From Arthrobacter sp. 31Y (GTDB lineage Bacteria > Actinomycetota > Actinomycetes > Actinomycetales > Micrococcaceae), in contig NZ_JAFW01000001.1 in NCBI RefSeq assembly GCF_000526335.1, forward strand, positions 434,001 to 498,000: 64,000 bases of DNA. The letters run 5' to 3'. The notes beneath the pieces were generated by a model that was given only the letters and a program-made list of their open reading frames with translations, had not been told where the DNA came from and did no database searches. Positions 17,057 through 25,862 of this stretch are shown here, piece after piece; within the stretch, counting starts at the first letter, position 1; every line of letters begins with the position of its first letter. The position numbers and the translations under genes are program-made.

Positions 17057-17965
17057 TCAGTTGGTGCTGGCTGATGCGGCTGATGTGCGGCTGAGGTTTG
17101 CGATGGTTTGCCGGACGACGGCGAGGTCGTGATCACCTAGGCCTTGGCGCTTGAGTTCGGCGTACAGGTCAATTGCCGCCGATGCCATGGGAACGGCGGA
17201 ACCAACAGCTTCCGCACTGGACACTACGAAGCCCAGGTCCTTGTGCATGAACTTGGCCGGCCCCGTGGGGGCATAGTCCTTGGCGGCCAGCCGAGGGCCA
17301 ACATTGTCCAGCACCCTGCTTCCGGCAAGCCCCCCGGAGAGGACCTCGAAGAGGGCGTTCACATCCATGCCGGAGCGTTCGGCGAGTTCGGCTGCTTCGG
17401 CGAGGGCCGCCGTCGTAGTTCCCACAATGAGCTGGTTGCAGGCTTTGGCGAGCGACCCCGATCCAAGCGGCCCCATGCGCCGTACCGTGGTGCCCATGGT
17501 TTCGAGAAGCGGCTTAAGCGCTTCGAACTGGCTTTGGGTCGCTCCCACCATGATGGCAAGGGTTCCGCATTGCGCACCCGCGGTGCCGCCGCTGACCGGC
17601 GCATCCACCACCACCGCATTGCCGCCGGTTGCCTGCTGAACAGTTTCGCCGAATTGCTGGACAGCGGCAGGGGAAACGCTGCTCATGATAACGACGGCGG
17701 TACCCGGCTGCGGCGGATTGCTCCGCCAGGACTCAAGCAAGTCAGTCGAAGCCTCCTCGATAAAAGGGAGGTCGGGGAGCATGAAGATGATGGCGTCCTC
17801 GTTGCGCAGTTCGGCGACACTGGCCGCACGCTGGACGGCCAAGCCTTCAAAGGCGGCACCGGAGCGGTTCCAGGCCGTGACGTTCCAGCCGGCCTTTGCG
17901 ATGTTTGAGGCCATGGGCGCTCCCATGAGACCCAAGCCAACAAAGCCGACGCGTGTGCTTGTCAT
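17057..17965 (-). CDS. 3-hydroxyisobutyrate dehydrogenase-family reductase
   Basis: 302 residues. GFVGLGLMGAPMA is the NAD(P) loop, DAPVSGGTAGAQCGTLAIMVG (~residues 120-140) the family substrate signature, and GSGSLAKACNQLIVG carries the catalytic Lys. Members include tartronate semialdehyde reductase and 3-hydroxyisobutyrate dehydrogenase. As first gene of a leftward operon with idnO and idnD, a role in sugar-acid or hydroxyacid metabolism is likely. It diverges from the D-2-hydroxyacid dehydrogenase across 70 bp. Confidence 0.8.
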   Translation of the reverse strand: MTSTRVGFVGLGLMGAPMASNIAKAGWNVTAWNRSGAAFEGLAVQRAASVAELRNEDAIIFMLPDLPFIEEASTDLLESWRSNPPQPGTAVVIMSSVSPAAVQQFGETVQQATGGNAVVVDAPVSGGTAGAQCGTLAIMVGATQSQFEALKPLLETMGTTVRRMGPLGSGSLAKACNQLIVGTTTAALAEAAELAERSGMDVNALFEVLSGGLAGSRVLDNVGPRLAAKDYAPTGPAKFMHKDLGFVVSSAEAVGSAVPMASAAIDLYAELKRQGLGDHDLAVVRQTIANLSRTSAASASTN

Positions 17966-18008
17966 GGCAGGTAATACCTCACTTCTTTGTGGTCATCTTC
18001 GCGAATTC

Positions 18009-18044
18009 TGTTCAATATCCTAGCCTTCATTCAGTATGATGAAC
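18009..18044. promoter_or_regulatory. IclR-type motif A in the divergent hydroxyacid dehydrogenase / reductase promoter
   Basis: CAGTATGATGAAC (18032-18044) matches the core of motifs B (22769-22781) and C; a TGTTCA half-site lies at 18009-18014 and a -10-like TATCCT at 18016-18021 between them. The core overlaps the first two possible start codons of the rightward gene. Confidence 0.45.
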
Positions 18045-19103
18045 ACTATGACGACTGATGAACTTACCATCGCCATCGCTGTACCCCTCGAAGCCGAGCA
18101 TGTAGAGCTGATCCGCGCCGTAGATCCTTCCGTAACAGTTCTCTACGAACCCGAGCTTCTTCCGCCGGAACGCTTCCCGGCCGACCACGCCGGTGATCCC
18201 GGATTCAAGCGCACACCGGAGCAGGAGGAACGCTACTGGGACATGCTGAACCGGGCCCAGATCTTGTACGGCTTCCCCAACGAAAGCCCGGCAGGACTGG
18301 CGCGCATCGCCGGCAGCAACCCCCATCTGCAATGGATCCACGCCATGGCAGCAGGCGCCGGTGGCGCGGTGAAGGCTTCCGGACTCGACACCGAAACCCT
18401 GCAGAAGTTCCGCGTGACAACCTCCGCGGGTGTCCACGCGCTGCCGCTGGCAGAGTTTTCAGCCTTCGGCATACTTAACGGCTTCAAGCGCAGCGCAGAA
18501 ATGGCACTCGACCAAGCCTCCAAGGTGTGGCCCGAGCTAAGGACGCCCACCAAACTGGCCAACGGATCAAAAGTGGTCATCACGGGTCTCGGTGAAATTG
18601 GTATGGAAACCGCCCGAATCGCCCGGGCGTTGGGGATGAAAGTCAGCGGAACCAAGCGCAACGTTGAAGCCATTGAAGGGATCGACGAAGTCACCGACAA
18701 TGATGGCCTGCCTGGCCTGCTGGCTGAGGCGGACGCGGTGGTCAACACACTGCCCGGCACGCCGTACACAGAGAAGCTGTTCAACAAGGAAATCTTCTCC
18801 GCCATGAAACCGGGAACCGTCTTCGTCAACGTGGGCCGCGGAACCGTAGTGGATGAAGATGCTCTGCTAGAGGCGCTGAACAACGGCCAGGTTTCATACG
18901 CCTGCCTGGACGTGTTCGCGGTGGAGCCACTCCCCCAGGACAGTCCCTTGTGGAATCACCCCAAGGTCCTTGTGTCACCGCACACCTCAGCACTGAGCGC
19001 CGCCGAAAACCGGCTCATCGCAGAACGCTTCTGCGGCAACCTGCGGACATTCCTGGACGGCGGGGAACTTCCGCACTTGGTTGATCCGGTCCACTTCTAC
19101 TAG
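18036..19103 (+). CDS. D-isomer-specific 2-hydroxyacid dehydrogenase
   Basis: 351-355 residues; ATGs at 18036, 18039 and 18048 are all possible and none has a clear ribosome-binding site. GLGEIGMETARIARALGMKV (~residues 185-205) is the NAD-binding loop. The catalytic set is the Arg of VNVGRGTVVDEDAL, the Glu of VFAVEPLP and the His of SPHTSAL. The family reduces hydroxypyruvate, glyoxylate or similar 2-ketoacids. Context points to the same pathway as the divergent reductase operon. Confidence 0.85.
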   Translation: MMNTMTTDELTIAIAVPLEAEHVELIRAVDPSVTVLYEPELLPPERFPADHAGDPGFKRTPEQEERYWDMLNRAQILYGFPNESPAGLARIAGSNPHLQWIHAMAAGAGGAVKASGLDTETLQKFRVTTSAGVHALPLAEFSAFGILNGFKRSAEMALDQASKVWPELRTPTKLANGSKVVITGLGEIGMETARIARALGMKVSGTKRNVEAIEGIDEVTDNDGLPGLLAEADAVVNTLPGTPYTEKLFNKEIFSAMKPGTVFVNVGRGTVVDEDALLEALNNGQVSYACLDVFAVEPLPQDSPLWNHPKVLVSPHTSALSAAENRLIAERFCGNLRTFLDGGELPHLVDPVHFY

Positions 19104-19111
19104 GCCGGCAA

Positions 19112-21169
19112 CTACCAACCTGTGGCGTCAAACCACCTCTCGGACAACGTCTCGGTCATAGTCCCGGCGTACGTGCTCGAGAGGTGGTTGTCGTCAAGGT
19201 ACACGTAAACGTTGCCCACTATGCCTGGACAGGACGTGCCGTCACAGATCAGGTCCGTCATGTCCAAGATCGATAGCCCGGTGAAAGTGCCCTCCAACTG
19301 ATCCAAAGGATTGGTTTCGGCGAGCACCGAAGACAGGGCAGGTCTGCAACGCGGATCATCCACCCCGGAGGCCATGGCACATTCGCTGGGGCTGAAGGAG
19401 AAACGCGGGTTGTCCCGCATGGCGATGACATCCACGCCTTGATCAGTAATTTCACCCACCAACTCGTCCAGGCCCCAGGTGAGGTCCTCGTCAGGTGAGT
19501 CGGGAACTGCCGCTGTGCCTACCAGGAAGACAGCATCGGGCCGATGGATACGGATGTGTTCTCGGACGTTCCGGTTGAAGGCATTGCATTCGTCCCCCAC
19601 TTCATCGGTTTCGGTCATGAAGGGGCAGGCCCCGAACGTGACCGCTTGGACGCGCCAGTGGTTTTCCTTGGCCAGCGGACCGATCGCTCCGAGCCATTGC
19701 AGCGAATGGGACTGACCCACCACAAAAACTGTCTTCTCTGCGTCAGGGCCGACGTCATTCTGCTGGCACTCTGCAAAAAGCACAGGATCCGTGGGGCGGA
19801 GATCACCGGTACATGGGCCATCAAGCTTCCCCCAATCTTCCGGAAGCTGCTCAGGGGTGGGCAGTGTCCGTGCCCCCTCCCGGACAAGGTCAACATAGCC
19901 GGGCAACAGGGCGCGCGCACCTGGGTTGTCGTCGGCGTCCTGACGGGCGATCAGGTTCTTCTCCATTTGTTGTTGATATCCAAACTGCACCATCGGAGCG
20001 GCGGCCACGCCCAGGCAAACAAGCACGGCCACAGCCAGGCGGCGTCGTTTGGCTTCCGGCCACCTCCATGCACGCAAAGGTTGCTCCACAAACCTGGTGG
20101 TAAGAAACGCCAGCACCAGGGACGCAGCGACGATCGCAGTACCGGTCAAAGCATCGGCATGGTCCCGACCCATCCACACCAGGGTGACTACCAATAGCGG
20201 CCAATGCCATAAGTACAAGGCATACGAGGTGGATCCCAGCCCGACCAATAGCTTGGACGACAGAATGCGGTCCACTCCCAGGCGGCTTCCTGATTGCCCC
20301 GCGATGATGACTGCCACAGCCGCGAGGGTGGGCCACAGTGCCACGTAGCCGGGAAACGCGGTCTGGACCTGAAGAAGGGCGCCACAACTCAACATGGCGA
20401 CCACCCCAACCCACCCGAGCACGCTTCGCATTCCGCGGCCGGGCTGAAGATAAGGGAGCAACAGCGCCACGAGGGTGCCCAAGGCAAACTCCCACAGCCG
20501 GGCAAAAGTATCAAAATAGGCCAGTTCCTGATGTGCAGCCGTGAAATAGACCGAATAAGCCAGCGATACTGCGAAGATCAGCCCGAACACTCCCAGAAGC
20601 ACCGACCGATACCGCAGGCCAAACCGGCGGCACACCCAGGCAGCTGCAACAAAGATGGCCGGCCACAGGATGAACACCTGCCCCTGGATGGACAGCGACC
20701 AGAAGTGCTGAAATGGGCTCGCCACGCTGTGGTCTGCCGCGTAGTAGTTGACCACCTGCTTCTGAAGCAGCCAATTTTGGACGTAGAAGAGGGAAGCCCA
20801 TCCTTGGCTAAAGATCTCAAGCCATCGCGTGCGGGGAATGACCAGATAAGTGGCCGCCAGCGTGGCAAACAACACCACAACGACCGCAGGCAACAGCCGC
20901 CAGAACAAGTGCAACCAGTGCCGCACCAGTGAAACCGGCCGGGCATCTTCGAAACGGCTCACAAATTGCAGTGTCATCAGGAACGCAGAAATCAGCAGGA
21001 AAACGTCCACTCCACCGGAGACCCGGCCGAACCAAACGTGGTACGAGACAACCATGAGCACTGCTAAGGAACGCAGGCCCTGAATCTCAGGCCTGAAGGT
21101 GGTGCCCCCTCCGCCTGCCCTGACCCGCCCGGGACTTTCCGGCGATGCAAGGCCCTTGGTGGTTGTCAT
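19112..21169 (-). CDS. Membrane O-acyltransferase (acyltransferase-3 plus SGNH domain)
   Basis: About 685 residues; the ATG at 21169 follows AGAGGAG. Residues ~30-370 hold about ten membrane spans with the acyltransferase-3 signature (SYHVWFGRVSGGVDVFLLISAF; the His and Asp are conserved). Residues ~450-685 are an extracytoplasmic SGNH domain: VVGQSHSLQW has the nucleophile Ser, though the Asp of the usual GDSH is Gln, and DDNHLSS closes the triad. OafA/YrhL-like proteins acetylate cell-surface glycans such as peptidoglycan, teichoic acid or exopolysaccharide. Confidence 0.85.
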   Translation of the reverse strand: MTTTKGLASPESPGRVRAGGGGTTFRPEIQGLRSLAVLMVVSYHVWFGRVSGGVDVFLLISAFLMTLQFVSRFEDARPVSLVRHWLHLFWRLLPAVVVVLFATLAATYLVIPRTRWLEIFSQGWASLFYVQNWLLQKQVVNYYAADHSVASPFQHFWSLSIQGQVFILWPAIFVAAAWVCRRFGLRYRSVLLGVFGLIFAVSLAYSVYFTAAHQELAYFDTFARLWEFALGTLVALLLPYLQPGRGMRSVLGWVGVVAMLSCGALLQVQTAFPGYVALWPTLAAVAVIIAGQSGSRLGVDRILSSKLLVGLGSTSYALYLWHWPLLVVTLVWMGRDHADALTGTAIVAASLVLAFLTTRFVEQPLRAWRWPEAKRRRLAVAVLVCLGVAAAPMVQFGYQQQMEKNLIARQDADDNPGARALLPGYVDLVREGARTLPTPEQLPEDWGKLDGPCTGDLRPTDPVLFAECQQNDVGPDAEKTVFVVGQSHSLQWLGAIGPLAKENHWRVQAVTFGACPFMTETDEVGDECNAFNRNVREHIRIHRPDAVFLVGTAAVPDSPDEDLTWGLDELVGEITDQGVDVIAMRDNPRFSFSPSECAMASGVDDPRCRPALSSVLAETNPLDQLEGTFTGLSILDMTDLICDGTSCPGIVGNVYVYLDDNHLSSTYAGTMTETLSERWFDATGW

Positions 21170-21259
21170 GGACACGCTCCTCTTTCGCTGCACCAATTCT
21201 GCACTGCCACCGGTGTTTTGCCATCACACTCTTCGGACGCATTTTTGTGTCCCCGGACA

Positions 21260-21301
21260 AAGCAGCGCGGCACCCCCCACAGGGAGGGTGCCGCGCTGCT
21301 T
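21260..21301 (-). terminator. Terminator downstream of the MHS transporter gene
   Basis: A 16-bp perfect stem (21260-21275 with 21286-21301) and a ~10-base loop, 45 bp past the stop at 21346. It separates the transporter from the acyltransferase gene that follows in the same direction. Confidence 0.75.
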
Positions 21302-21345
21302 CTCGTGGTTTCAGCTATTTCTGGGTCTGGTTGTTCTTGGGGGAG

Positions 21346-22698
21346 CTACTTCGCGTCTTCCGTGCTGACCAGGTCCCTGCCTACAGTCTCCGGAGTGAAG
21401 AACGTGGTCACGAAGGAGATCAGCGCCAGGACCAGGGAGTAAATGGCAAGGACCAACCACGAATGGTTCGTGGCAGCCAACATGAGCGCGCCCAGCAGCG
21501 GCGCGAGTCCACCGGCCAGGACGGCCGAGATCTCGCGGCTCATAGCCACCCCGGTGAAGCGGTACTGCGATCCGAAAAGTTCCGGCAGCAGCGGGCACTG
21601 GGGGCCAAGCATCGACTGGACGCCGATTGCGATGCCAACAGCCATGACAACCCACACGAGGGTGACGTTGCCAAGGGTCACCAGATAAAAGGCAGGAACG
21701 GCAATTATGGCCTGGAAGAGCGCACCATAGCGGTAAACGGGAACACGACCGTATCGATCGGACAAGGCACCGAATGTCACAACCATGACGGCAGCGAAGC
21801 CGGCAGCAATCAAGAGGCCAACCGGACCGATGGAGTTATTTCCCGCAAAGACCCCCGCCGGCATGCTCATGAAGGACACCAAGAGTGCGGAATAAATCGA
21901 AGAGTTGCCGTTCTCACCCATACGGAGGCCGATGCCAATGAGCACGTTCTTCTTGGAGTGCTTCCAGAGCGCACCAATCGGATTCTTCACCACGTTCTTG
22001 TGCTTCTCCAGCTCCTGGAACGCTGGGGTTTCCTTGAGCTTGAGTCGAATGAAGATGGCCACTGCGATCAGAATGAAGCTGGCCAGGAAGGGTACGCGCC
22101 ACAACCAGCCCTGAAGGACGGACTTGTCCGCCATGGTGATGAGCGCAAAAGTTCCGGCTCCGAGGAGCGTGCCCAACTGGATGCCGACGAACGGCAGCGA
22201 GGCGAAGAATCCACGACGGCGACGCGGGGCCACTTCCGAAATCAGAGTCGTTGCGCCTGCCTGCTCCGCCCCGGCTCCCAGTCCCTGGATGATTCTCAGC
22301 GTAACAAGCAGAACAGCCCCGAGCATTCCGGCCTGTTCAAACGTGGGCAGCAGGCCAATGGCAAAGCTCGCTGTACCCATCAAGGCGATGGTCAGGATCA
22401 GGACCATCTTTCTGCCGAACCTGTCCCCGATGTAGCCGAAGATCAAACCGCCGAACGGACGTGCAGCGAAGCCAACGCCGTAAGTTGCGAATGAGGCAAT
22501 CAGAGCGCCGTCGGGGCCCAGTGGAGAAAAGAACAGCGGGCCGAAGATCAGTGCCGACGCAAGGCCGTAAATGTAGAAGTCGTAGTACTCCAGCGCGGAA
22601 CCTACAGAGCTCGCCAGCGTTGCCCTGCGGAGCTGTTCCGGCTCAACTACAGCGTCGTCAGCCTCGGCTGCGAGCTTTTCATTTGCACGAGTTATCAC
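21346..22698 (-). CDS. MHS-family MFS transporter (metabolite:H+ symporter)
   Basis: About 450 residues with twelve predicted spans. Family marks include SSVGSALEYYDFYIYG at the start of TM1, GYIGDRFGRK after TM2 and the GAGAEQAGA / E-R-R-G loop. It resembles shikimate, alpha-ketoglutarate and citrate importers of the MHS group. The GTG at 22698 has a well-spaced GAGGG site; a GTG at 22704 is too close to it. A motif shared with the IclR gene promoter lies ~70 bp upstream. Probable import of an organic acid feeding the neighbouring dehydrogenases. Confidence 0.83.
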   Translation of the reverse strand: MITRANEKLAAEADDAVVEPEQLRRATLASSVGSALEYYDFYIYGLASALIFGPLFFSPLGPDGALIASFATYGVGFAARPFGGLIFGYIGDRFGRKMVLILTIALMGTASFAIGLLPTFEQAGMLGAVLLVTLRIIQGLGAGAEQAGATTLISEVAPRRRRGFFASLPFVGIQLGTLLGAGTFALITMADKSVLQGWLWRVPFLASFILIAVAIFIRLKLKETPAFQELEKHKNVVKNPIGALWKHSKKNVLIGIGLRMGENGNSSIYSALLVSFMSMPAGVFAGNNSIGPVGLLIAAGFAAVMVVTFGALSDRYGRVPVYRYGALFQAIIAVPAFYLVTLGNVTLVWVVMAVGIAIGVQSMLGPQCPLLPELFGSQYRFTGVAMSREISAVLAGGLAPLLGALMLAATNHSWLVLAIYSLVLALISFVTTFFTPETVGRDLVSTEDAK

Positions 22699-22768
22699 AA
22701 GCACTCCCTCAAAATCACCCCGGGCCCCCGTTGGCCCAGCGAGATAGTGATGGCATCACCGCCAAGAT

Positions 22769-22800
22769 CACTATGATGAACAGCGTACAGCTTGTTGAAC
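22769..22800 (-). promoter_or_regulatory. IclR-type motif B upstream of the transporter
   Basis: A 32-bp block beginning GTTCAA (22800-22795 on the minus strand) and ending TCATCATAGTG (22779-22769). It matches motif C at 24 of 32 positions without gaps. It lies 71-102 bp upstream of the transporter start and just past the stop of the IclR gene. Confidence 0.55.
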
Positions 22801-22845
22801 GCGCTGCCAAGGTTGTAATCAGATTTATTAATCAGGGTTGTGAAT

Positions 22846-23640
22846 CTAGCCCATGGGGTTGCCTAGTGAGCGCGCCAACTCCTTGAGTTCCTTGACCATG
22901 AGCGCGCCCTGCTCTTCCGAATAGGTGGCCTTCAGAGCCGTCACGGACAGGCCGAGGCTCGGGCCGTGGGCTCCATGCGTGGGGACGGGAACAGCCAGGC
23001 ACACCACACCCACCGTGGACTCTTCGTCCTCGAAGGCATACCCCTTTTGACGAATAGCGGAAATCTGCGCCTTGAGCTCCTCGGCGGTCTTGAGGGAGTT
23101 GGCAGTCATAGTGGGGAGCTCCATGCCATCCGGGAACATGGAGTCGATATCGTGATCATGCAGCTGCGCAATAAGCGCCTTACCCACGCTGCAGAGCGAG
23201 ACGGGCATCTTGTCGCCGATGTTGGACGTCAACCTGACCGCCGGATGCCCCTCGTATCTCGCCAGGTAGATGACGTGATCGCCGTCGAGCATCGCGATCC
23301 TCACAGTCTCCCCGGAGAGCGTGGGCGCCTGCTCACAGTATTTGTAGAACTCCTGGACCTCGTCGAGTCGGCTGAGATAAGCAGCACCCAGTTCAACGAG
23401 CTTTCTACCCAAGGCAAAATCCGCCCCCTGCCTGGTGATAAGGCGAGCTTCCTCGAGGGCCAACAGCAGATTGGAGGTGGAAGACTTGGGGATGCCGAGT
23501 TCACGCGATAGATCACTTAGCGTCAATCGGCCTGAAGGCGACCCAGCAAGCGCCTCCAGCACCGCAGCGGCACGGGTGACGGCAGGCGCCGGCGATGAGG
23601 CGCCCAGCCCTTCGGAACGGGAGGAGCGGGAATCGGCCAT
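22846..23640 (-). CDS. IclR-family transcriptional regulator
   Basis: 264 residues from an ATG with AAGGAG 4 bp upstream. The winged helix occupies residues ~15-80 (LTLSDLSRELGIPKSSTSNLLLALEEARLI) and the GAF-like effector domain ~90-255 (HVIYLARYEGHPAVRL; SLCSVGKALIAQL; EDEESTVGVVCLAVPV). IclR proteins sense small organic acids. The gene is followed by the transporter and preceded by a copy of the shared motif, so it probably controls both and itself. Confidence 0.88.
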   Translation of the reverse strand: MADSRSSRSEGLGASSPAPAVTRAAAVLEALAGSPSGRLTLSDLSRELGIPKSSTSNLLLALEEARLITRQGADFALGRKLVELGAAYLSRLDEVQEFYKYCEQAPTLSGETVRIAMLDGDHVIYLARYEGHPAVRLTSNIGDKMPVSLCSVGKALIAQLHDHDIDSMFPDGMELPTMTANSLKTAEELKAQISAIRQKGYAFEDEESTVGVVCLAVPVPTHGAHGPSLGLSVTALKATYSEEQGALMVKELKELARSLGNPMG

Positions 23641-23668
23641 GATTCTCCTTCAACATCGCAATTCGATT

Positions 23669-23700
23669 GTTCAATCTGCTGAACAGTACTCATCATAGTG
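23669..23700 (+). promoter_or_regulatory. IclR-type motif C upstream of the IclR gene
   Basis: A 32-bp block starting GTTCAA (23669) and ending CTCATCATAGTG (23700), 24/32 identical to motif B. It also contains GATTGTTCAATC (23665-23676), a near palindrome. It lies 29-60 bp upstream of the regulator's start, consistent with autoregulation. Confidence 0.55.
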
Positions 23701-23797
23701 GAATATGGACGCTGGAGAAGGGCCGACGCCCGCCGCACTTCCCCTCAACGTGAGGCCTTACTTTTCAAACCCGAAAGTTCTCTGTATATTCATCTTC

Positions 23798-23842
23798 GAG
23801 CTCTCCACCGCGGCATCCCCCAATAGTCGTGGTGGAGAGCTC
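23798..23842 (-). terminator. Hairpin downstream of the DUF6504 gene
   Basis: GAGCTCTCCACC (23798-23809) pairs with GGTGGAGAGCTC (23831-23842) in a 12-bp stem, 20 bp past the stop. The loop is long (21) and the T-tract poor, so termination is uncertain. Confidence 0.45.
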
Positions 23843-23862
23843 ATCCATTTCCAGGACCAGCG

Positions 23863-24183
23863 CTACGCAGCAGCGAGTTCCTCACCCCGGACGGTCCAGC
23901 CGCCACCGGAATCGTCCCGCACTAATTCCCAGGTGACGATGCCGGACGCCGGGTTGTTTCCCAAACGAACCTGGACCTGCCAGACTTCAACATCAACCCG
24001 CCCTTGCCCTCGCGGCATCCGCCGGGATTCCTCCCACCATGCCACCCGCTCAAACCAGCGGACAGGTTCCACTACCATGCGCCATTCGCGGCCTCCCCTC
24101 ACTATTACTGCCGGGGCGCCGTGCTCGACCATGGGGATATCTACGTGCTCCATGGAGAAAACCGTAGGGCGATGCTCTGACAT
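23863..24183 (-). CDS. DUF6504 family protein
   Basis: 106 residues from the ATG at 24183; a longer frame would run into tRNA-Val and is not credible. It has PAVIVRGGREWRMVVEPVRW, EVWQVQV and SGIVTWELVRDD, a small Trp-rich all-beta module found in actinobacteria. Function unknown. It lies directly after tRNA-Val and its terminator. Confidence 0.65.
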   Translation of the reverse strand: MSEHRPTVFSMEHVDIPMVEHGAPAVIVRGGREWRMVVEPVRWFERVAWWEESRRMPRGQGRVDVEVWQVQVRLGNNPASGIVTWELVRDDSGGGWTVRGEELAAA

Positions 24184-24214
24184 TAAAGATCTTGGAGAGT
24201 AAGAACCAAGACAC

Positions 24215-24260
24215 AAAAAACCCCGCCTTCCAAGCCTTGCGACTTGAATGACGGGGTTTT
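24215..24260 (-). terminator. Terminator of tRNA-Val
   Basis: On the minus strand AAAACCCCG (24260-24252) pairs with CGGGGTTTT (24225-24217), ending in a run of six T. It begins 4 bp past the tRNA 3' end. Confidence 0.8.
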
Positions 24261-24263
24261 GCT

Positions 24264-24339
24264 TGGTGGGTCCTACCGGGATCGAACCGATGACATCCAC
24301 GGTGTAAACGTGGCGCTCTACCAGCTGAGCTAAAGACCC
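24264..24339 (-). tRNA. tRNA-Val (anticodon TAC)
   Basis: 76 nt with encoded CCA. The acceptor stem is GGGTCTT/AGGACCC (one G-T pair), the D arm TTAGCTCAGCTGGTAGAGC, the anticodon stem-loop CCACG-TTTACAC-CGTGG with anticodon TAC, and the T arm has GGTTCGATCC. It decodes GUA and related valine codons. Confidence 0.97.
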
Positions 24340-24405
24340 AAACTTCGGCTTCCACGCTTGGTAACTTCCTCAGCGCTTCAACCAACGAACAATGACTCTA
24401 CATGA

Positions 24406-25335
24406 TCAACCGCCGGAAACACCAATCGGCTCCGAAGCTCGAGGAAGATCCGGCAGAGAGCGTGCAAGGTAGTCCAAAGCACCACTGACCCCCAGCTCCA
24501 GTTTCAGCTCAGCAAATTCATCTCCACGGGTAGTTCCGCGGTTGATGATGACCACTGGCTTTCCGGTTTTTGCCGAGTGACGCACGAAACGCAGTCCGCT
24601 CTGAACCGTCAGCGACGATCCTGCCACCAAGAGGGCCTCTGCGTTATCCACCATCTCGTAAGCGCGGGCCACACGATCCTTGGGGACGTTTTCGCCGAAG
24701 TAGACAAAGTCCGGCTTCAACGTCCCACCGCAGATAGGACAAACAGCCATGACGAACGAAGTAATGAGCTCAGAGTCCTCGACTGTCGCATCAGCATCCG
24801 GCGCCATCTCCACTTCGCCGGACTCCACGGCAGCTTCGACGAAACGAGGATTGATTTCTTCAAGGATCGCCGCAATCAAGCGCCTGCTGAGGGTATGTCC
24901 GTTACTGAGGCAAACAACTTGGTCGTAGCGGCCGTGCAGGTCCACCACGTTGACGCTTCCGGCATCCTCATGCAGCCTGTCCACGTTTTGGGTAATCAGC
25001 CCTGTCATCAAGCCGCGACGCTCCAGGAGAGCGACAGCCGCATGGCCGGCATTAGGATCGGCATGCCTGAGATGGGACCAGCCAATATGGTTCCGCGCCC
25101 AGTAGCGCCTGCGGTTAGCCTCACTCCCAATGAACTCCTGGTAGGTCATGGGATTCCGGGGCGGAGAGCCAGGGCCACGATAATCAGGTATCCCCGAATC
25201 GGTGCTTAAGCCGGCGCCCGTAAGAACAGCCATACGCTTTCCAGCAAGGAGATCCAAAGCAGCCCTTAGGGCCTCCCTTTCCTGGGGGCCCAAGTCCGCC
25301 ACCGGCGCGGGTGCCATGCTGGCGAATCCAGTCAT
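24406..25335 (-). CDS. Sir2-type NAD-dependent protein deacylase
   Basis: About 309 residues; the ATG at 25335 has GGAG 5 bp upstream. Motifs GAGLSTDSGIPDYRGPGS (~residues 40-57), TQNVDRLHEDAG and the catalytic His of VVDLHG are intact, so NAD-dependent deacylation is expected. The zinc module is atypical: the second pair is CPICGG, but the first is CLSNGH with one Cys. Co-directional with ahpE (29-bp gap), linking acyl-lysine removal to a peroxide-defence operon. Confidence 0.85.
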   Translation of the reverse strand: MTGFASMAPAPVADLGPQEREALRAALDLLAGKRMAVLTGAGLSTDSGIPDYRGPGSPPRNPMTYQEFIGSEANRRRYWARNHIGWSHLRHADPNAGHAAVALLERRGLMTGLITQNVDRLHEDAGSVNVVDLHGRYDQVVCLSNGHTLSRRLIAAILEEINPRFVEAAVESGEVEMAPDADATVEDSELITSFVMAVCPICGGTLKPDFVYFGENVPKDRVARAYEMVDNAEALLVAGSSLTVQSGLRFVRHSAKTGKPVVIINRGTTRGDEFAELKLELGVSGALDYLARSLPDLPRASEPIGVSGG

Positions 25336-25364
25336 TCCCACTCCGGGCCCGCGATGGCTCACGA

Positions 25365-25862
25365 CTACTGCTCCGCCAAGGACAACAATGCCCGGCGATA
25401 TTCGGAAAAGTCCCTTGCCTGACCGCGTGGATTGACAACGGCATAGCGGACAATTCCCGAAGCGTCGATGATGAACGTCCCCCTCAGCGCCATTCCACTC
25501 GCTTCGTCAAAAACGCCATACGTTGTTGCTACCGCTCCATGAGGCCAGAAGTCTGCCAGCAGGTCGAAGCCGAACTGCTCATGCTCAGCGTATGCGCGCT
25601 GTACGAACTTACTGTCGACAGAAACCGCCAGGACCGTGGCGTTCGAATCCTCGAAGGCTGCGATGTTGTCGCGAATCTCACAGAGCTCTCCTGTGCAAAT
25701 GCCGGAGAAGGCAAAGGGAAAAAACACGACAACAACGTTGCGGCCCCGAAAGTCCGCCAAACGAACAGGCTCCCCGTACTGATTCAACAGTTCGAAATCC
25801 GGTGCTAGCTGCCCTGCGCGGGGGGCGAAGACTGCAGCAGGAGCCTGCTGGACCTCAGTCAC
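25365..25862 (-). CDS. AhpE-type peroxiredoxin
   Basis: About 165 residues, starting at a GTG that overlaps the stop of the DUF3052 gene (GTGA). The peroxidatic Cys sits in FPFAFSGICTGELC (~residue 60); a second Cys follows four residues later. APDFELLNQYG and GTFIIDASGIVRY are typical thioredoxin-fold peroxiredoxin segments. It reduces hydroperoxides. The short overlap implies coupled translation with the upstream gene. Confidence 0.88.
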   Translation of the reverse strand: MTEVQQAPAAVFAPRAGQLAPDFELLNQYGEPVRLADFRGRNVVVVFFPFAFSGICTGELCEIRDNIAAFEDSNATVLAVSVDSKFVQRAYAEHEQFGFDLLADFWPHGAVATTYGVFDEASGMALRGTFIIDASGIVRYAVVNPRGQARDFSEYRRALLSLAEQ

